From a bacterium (GTDB lineage: Bacteria > Margulisbacteria > Marinamargulisbacteria > JAAEMD01), in assembly GCA_024225875.1 (NCBI GenBank), contig JAAEMD010000347.1, forward strand, positions 1 through 10,270: a stretch of 10,270 nt of DNA, read 5' to 3'. The position numbers and the translations under genes were made by a program. The notes below the pieces were generated by a model. That model made no database searches and had not been told where the DNA came from. It was given only the letters and a program-made list of their open reading frames with translations. Position 1 is the stretch's first letter. Every line of letters starts with the position of its first letter. Positions 8,040-10,270 of the stretch are shown here, piece after piece.

Positions 8040-8054
8040 AATTAAATCCCTGTA

Positions 8055-8930
8055 CTAATACCTGTCAGCTCTATACTTAAAGTAATCTATTAATGCACGA
8101 ACGTAGGGTTTTTCAGTGTTCAGGTTAATATGTTTTATATTAATAGATTTAAAGAAACGTATAAGCTCAGTATGCCGGGCAAAAATGATATTTTGAAACG
8201 ATTGTCGAATACTTACTGACCTGGTATTGATTGTTAGTATTTCGCCTGTTTCACTATCTTCAATATTTAATAATCCTGCCTTAGGGAGATTCTCTTCTTT
8301 CGGGTCTCTGATAATGATAGGGACCATATCATGCTTTCTTGAAGCAATACTCATTTTTTTTTCATAGTTACTGTCAATAAAATCAGATATTAAAAAAACG
8401 ATAGACTTTTTCTTGTTTGTTTTTAACATAAAGTCAAGGGCATTGGAAATAGAAGTCTTTTTACTGTCCGGTTTATAATAAAAAATCTCTCTGAGAATAG
8501 CAAACATATGGTTTTTCCCTTTTTTAGGTGGGACAAATTTCTCAACTTTATCGGAAAACAGGATCAGGCCTACCCGGTCATTGTTGTTATTGGCTGAGAA
8601 TCCCAGTATAGCAGCTATTTCTGATGCTAAATTTGCTTTGGATATATTAAAACTGCCAAAGTCTCCGGAGGCACTCAGATCAACCATAAGTATTACAGTT
8701 AATTCCCTCTCTTCTTCAAACAGTTTAATATATGGATGGTTCATTTTTGCAGTGACGTGCCAGTCAATTTGTCTTATCTCATCGCCTGGCTGGTATTCCC
8801 TTACTTCAGAAAAGCTGATGCCCCGGCCCTTAAATGCAGAATGATAACTGCCGGTAAAAGTAGAATTTACAATTTGTCGAGTTTTGATCTCTATATTTTT
8901 TACTTTTTTTAGTATTTCCCTGGGTATCAT
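8055..8930 (-). CDS. DUF58-family VWA-like protein of the Bat operon
   Basis: The product has 291 residues, the common length for cytoplasmic DUF58 proteins, and has no signal peptide or membrane helix. The DUF58 core is clear: GRGISFSEVREYQPGD (35-50), RQIDWHVTAK (53-62) and KLFEEERE (69-76). The VWA-like fold that follows has a full MIDAS set: D84-x-S86-x-S88 in VDLSAS, T159 in KKTSIS and D183 in ISDF. DUF58 genes almost always sit next to moxR. The protein is taken to be a direct MoxR partner linking the ATPase to BatA/BatB, but biochemical proof for this family is thin. It lies 29 nt downstream of moxR. The Shine-Dalgarno sequence is weak (AGAAAT region), yet the N-terminus fits family members, so the ATG at 8930 is preferred. 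Confidence 0.93.
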   Translation of the reverse strand: MIPREILKKVKNIEIKTRQIVNSTFTGSYHSAFKGRGISFSEVREYQPGDEIRQIDWHVTAKMNHPYIKLFEEERELTVILMVDLSASGDFGSFNISKANLASEIAAILGFSANNNNDRVGLILFSDKVEKFVPPKKGKNHMFAILREIFYYKPDSKKTSISNALDFMLKTNKKKSIVFLISDFIDSNYEKKMSIASRKHDMVPIIIRDPKEENLPKAGLLNIEDSETGEILTINTRSVSIRQSFQNIIFARHTELIRFFKSINIKHINLNTEKPYVRALIDYFKYRADRY

Positions 8931-8959
8931 AATGTATTTCTAATTTAGTTAGAGTTTTT

Positions 8960-9949
8960 TTATGGAACTTCTATTTCAGAAAAAATACGCTCAATAATAG
9001 CATCAGAATCCAGATCTTCTGCCTCTGCCTCAAAAGATGGAATGATTCTGTGTCTCAGGACATCTTTTCCTATTGCCTTGATATCTTCCGGGGTTACATA
9101 ACCTCTTTTTTTAATGAAGGCATGTGCCTGTGCTGCAGCAATTAGATATAAGGACGCTCTAGGTGATGCGCCGTAGCTGATTAAAGGCTTTAATTCCTGC
9201 AGATTATAATTATCAGGTTCTCTGGTTGCAAATACAATATCCAGGACATAGTCTTTTATTTTTTCGTCAATATATATTTTTGCAACAGTTTCTCTTGCCC
9301 TGATAATATCCTGGGCAGAGGTTATTTTATTTGCAGTTGGTATTGAACCAATGGCAATTCTATTAATAATGTCTTTTTCCTCATGTTTTTTAGGGTATTT
9401 CACTTTTATTTTCATTATGAATCTGTCTATCTGTGCTTCCGGTAACTGATATGTTCCTTCTTGATCAATGGGGTTTTGAGTAGCTAATACTAGAAAAGGA
9501 TCCTGCAGTTTATAAGTTGAATCTCCAATAGTAACCTGTTTTTCCTGCATAACCTCTAACAAAGCACTTTGAACTTTTGCAGGGGCACGGTTTATTTCAT
9601 CAGCTAGAATAAAATTTGCAAAAACAGGTCCGAGCTTTGGTATAAACTCTTGTTTTGAATGATTATAGATCTGTGTGCCAATAAGGTCTGCAGGCAGTAA
9701 ATCCGGAGTAAATTGAATTCGTTTGAATTTTACATCAACAATTTCCGCAATAGTTTTAATTGATAATGTTTTTGCAAGACCGGGAACCCCTTCCAGCAGT
9801 AAATGTCCGCCGGTTAGAATACCGATTAATAATCGTTCAAGAACGTATTCCTGGCCGACAATTACTTTTTGTGACTCTTTTAGTAAAGCATCTAAGAATT
9901 GAGACTCTTTTTCGACTAAAGCGTTGATTTTATTAAGCTCTTCGTTCAT
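8960..9949 (-). CDS. moxR: MoxR-family AAA+ ATPase
   Basis: The product has 329 residues, typical for MoxR ATPases. Walker A is GVPGLAKT (54-61), Walker B is FILADEIN with D117-E118, sensor 1 is N159 in ATQNP, the DRF arginine-finger region is 175-177, and sensor 2 is R264 in GASPRAS. LPEAQIDRF and the C-terminal lid with RHRIIPSFEAEAE (299-311) are characteristic of the family. MoxR proteins are cytoplasmic hexameric chaperone-like ATPases that act on VWA-domain partners, here most likely the DUF58 protein, BatA and BatB. It is the first gene of the operon, with a near-consensus ribosome binding site AAGGAG at 9955-9960 5 nt before the ATG. The promoter must lie in or beyond the repeat-containing region upstream. 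Confidence 0.96.
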   Translation of the reverse strand: MNEELNKINALVEKESQFLDALLKESQKVIVGQEYVLERLLIGILTGGHLLLEGVPGLAKTLSIKTIAEIVDVKFKRIQFTPDLLPADLIGTQIYNHSKQEFIPKLGPVFANFILADEINRAPAKVQSALLEVMQEKQVTIGDSTYKLQDPFLVLATQNPIDQEGTYQLPEAQIDRFIMKIKVKYPKKHEEKDIINRIAIGSIPTANKITSAQDIIRARETVAKIYIDEKIKDYVLDIVFATREPDNYNLQELKPLISYGASPRASLYLIAAAQAHAFIKKRGYVTPEDIKAIGKDVLRHRIIPSFEAEAEDLDSDAIIERIFSEIEVP

Positions 9950-9954
9950 AACAA

Positions 9955-9960
9955 CTCCTT
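9955..9960 (-). promoter_or_regulatory. Ribosome binding site of moxR
   Basis: AAGGAG on the minus strand lies 5 nt before the moxR ATG and is the clearest Shine-Dalgarno site in the window. It fixes the start codon of the first gene of the operon. Confidence 0.85.
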
Positions 9961-9973
9961 AATAAGATAAATA

Positions 9974-9985
9974 ATAGTTTAGAAT
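9974..9985 (+). repeat. 12 bp direct repeat, left copy (possible target-site duplication)
   Basis: ATAGTTTAGAAT lies just left of the palindromic array, and an identical copy lies just right of it at 10226-10237. Twelve matching bases on both sides of a 240 bp insert is what a target-site duplication would look like, although the region is AT-rich. Confidence 0.6.
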
Positions 9986-9993
9986 CCAGTATC

Positions 9994-10106
9994 CTATAGC
10001 TGATCCAAAGTAAAATGTCCGACACTTAAAGTTTTCAAATGACTTCGTTAATGTACGCAAGTACACAGCACTCAGTCATTTAAACGGACAGTTCAATTTG
10101 TATCAG
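9994..10106. repeat. MITE-like palindromic repeat, copy 1 (moxR-proximal)
   Basis: This is a 113 bp unit whose two ends are inverted repeats: TATAGCTGAT near 9995-10004 pairs with the matching arm at 10102-10111 at the junction with copy 2, and TGTCCG (10016-10021) pairs with CGGACA (10085-10090). Further in, AAATGACT (10037-10044) pairs with AGTCATTT (10074-10081), and TGTAC/GTACA closes a GCAA loop at 10057-10060. The unit can therefore fold end to end as a long interrupted hairpin. It encodes no credible protein. The structure suggests a non-autonomous transposon remnant or a structured leader RNA; the family was not recognised. Confidence 0.85.
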
Positions 10107-10122
10107 CTATAGCTGATACAAA
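10097..10122. repeat. Perfect 26 bp palindrome at the repeat junction
   Basis: The sequence centred between 10109 and 10110 equals its own reverse complement over 26 bases (core TATCAGCTATAGCTGATA). It is made of the right arm of copy 1 and the left arm of copy 2. It could form a cruciform, serve as a binding site for a dimeric protein, or be the fused ends of two elements. Confidence 0.9.
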
Positions 10123-10218
10123 GTAAAATGTCCGACACAAAAGTTTTCAAATGACTTCGTTAATGTACGCAAGTACACAGCACTCAGTCATTTAAACGGA
10201 CAGTTCAATTTGTACCAG
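10107..10218. repeat. MITE-like palindromic repeat, copy 2 (tandem with copy 1)
   Basis: This is the second unit, 112 bp, in direct tandem with the first. Positions 10143-10214 are identical to 10031-10102 (72 bases). The remaining differences are one substitution (C10005 against A10118), one substitution plus a single-base indel just after the GACAC motif, and two substitutions at the right end. The near-identity indicates recent duplication or homogenisation. The same nested hairpin, with a GCAA loop at 10169-10172, is conserved. The right end (GTACCAGTTATA) is diverged compared with the internal junction. Confidence 0.85.
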
Positions 10219-10225
10219 TTATAAT

Positions 10226-10237
10226 ATAGTTTAGAAT
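10226..10237 (+). repeat. 12 bp direct repeat, right copy (possible target-site duplication)
   Basis: This is identical to 9974-9985 and flanks the array on its right side. Beyond it, 10238-10270 is plain AT-rich sequence in which no further feature is recognised. Confidence 0.6.
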
Positions 10238-10270
10238 ATAATTTTAATAAATATAATATCTTTTTTAAAG

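Noticed and set aside
8931..8959. A terminator or attenuator between moxR and the DUF58 gene
   Set aside because: The 29 nt gap holds only a very short self-complementary stretch and a T-run on the wrong side; it looks like an ordinary intra-operon spacer.
9986..10225. CRISPR-like direct repeats
   Set aside because: There are only two long (112 bp) units joined head to tail with no spacers between them, and each unit is a palindrome.
10245..10270. Minus-strand promoter-like pair TTTAAA / TAAAAT with 17 bp spacing to the right of the repeats
   Set aside because: The sequence is almost pure A+T, where such matches arise by chance, and no supporting element such as an extended -10 was seen.

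Overview
The window is AT-rich (roughly one third G+C by eye) and is almost completely filled by one long gene cluster on the minus strand. Nine genes run from about 9949 down to 840: moxR, a DUF58/VWA gene, a small BatD-like membrane protein, batA, batB, batC, batD, batE, and a PorV/UPF0164-type beta-barrel protein. Most junctions overlap or abut (ATGA overlaps at batA/batB and batB/batC, TAATG at batD/batE, 26 nt at batE/last gene), so this reads as a single translationally coupled Bat ('Bacteroides aerotolerance') operon.

The organism is a Gram-negative bacterium with an outer membrane, because two beta-barrel-like proteins are present and many products have Sec signal peptides. Full moxR-DUF58-batABCDE clusters are known from Bacteroidota, Spirochaetota (Leptospira) and several other low-GC didermal lineages. 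The phylum cannot be fixed from this window.

Layout. 2-826 (+) is the 3' part of an outer-membrane-barrel-like gene whose start lies outside the window. It converges on the Bat operon with a gap of only 13 nt. 840-9949 (-) is the Bat operon. 9950-10270 has no gene. It holds the moxR ribosome binding site and two tandem copies of a 112-113 bp imperfect palindrome that resembles a miniature inverted-repeat element. The copies meet in a perfect 26 bp palindrome and are flanked by a 12 bp direct repeat.

How the genes fit together. MoxR is an AAA+ ATPase thought to act as a chaperone for VWA-domain partners. The DUF58 protein, BatA and BatB all carry intact MIDAS metal-site motifs and are the likely clients. 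BatA and BatB are anchored in the inner membrane with their VWA domains predicted cytoplasmic. BatC and BatE supply TPR scaffolds, and BatD and the small BatD-like protein supply large extracytoplasmic beta domains on a membrane anchor. The terminal beta-barrel gene suggests a link between this inner-membrane/periplasmic complex and the outer membrane, but that is inference. The exact role of Bat complexes (stress tolerance, envelope integrity) remains unsettled.

The most notable unusual items are the tandem hairpin repeat upstream of moxR, a perfect 24 bp in-frame tandem duplication in batD, and the barrel gene fused by overlap to the end of the operon. No clearly new enzymatic or defence system was seen.
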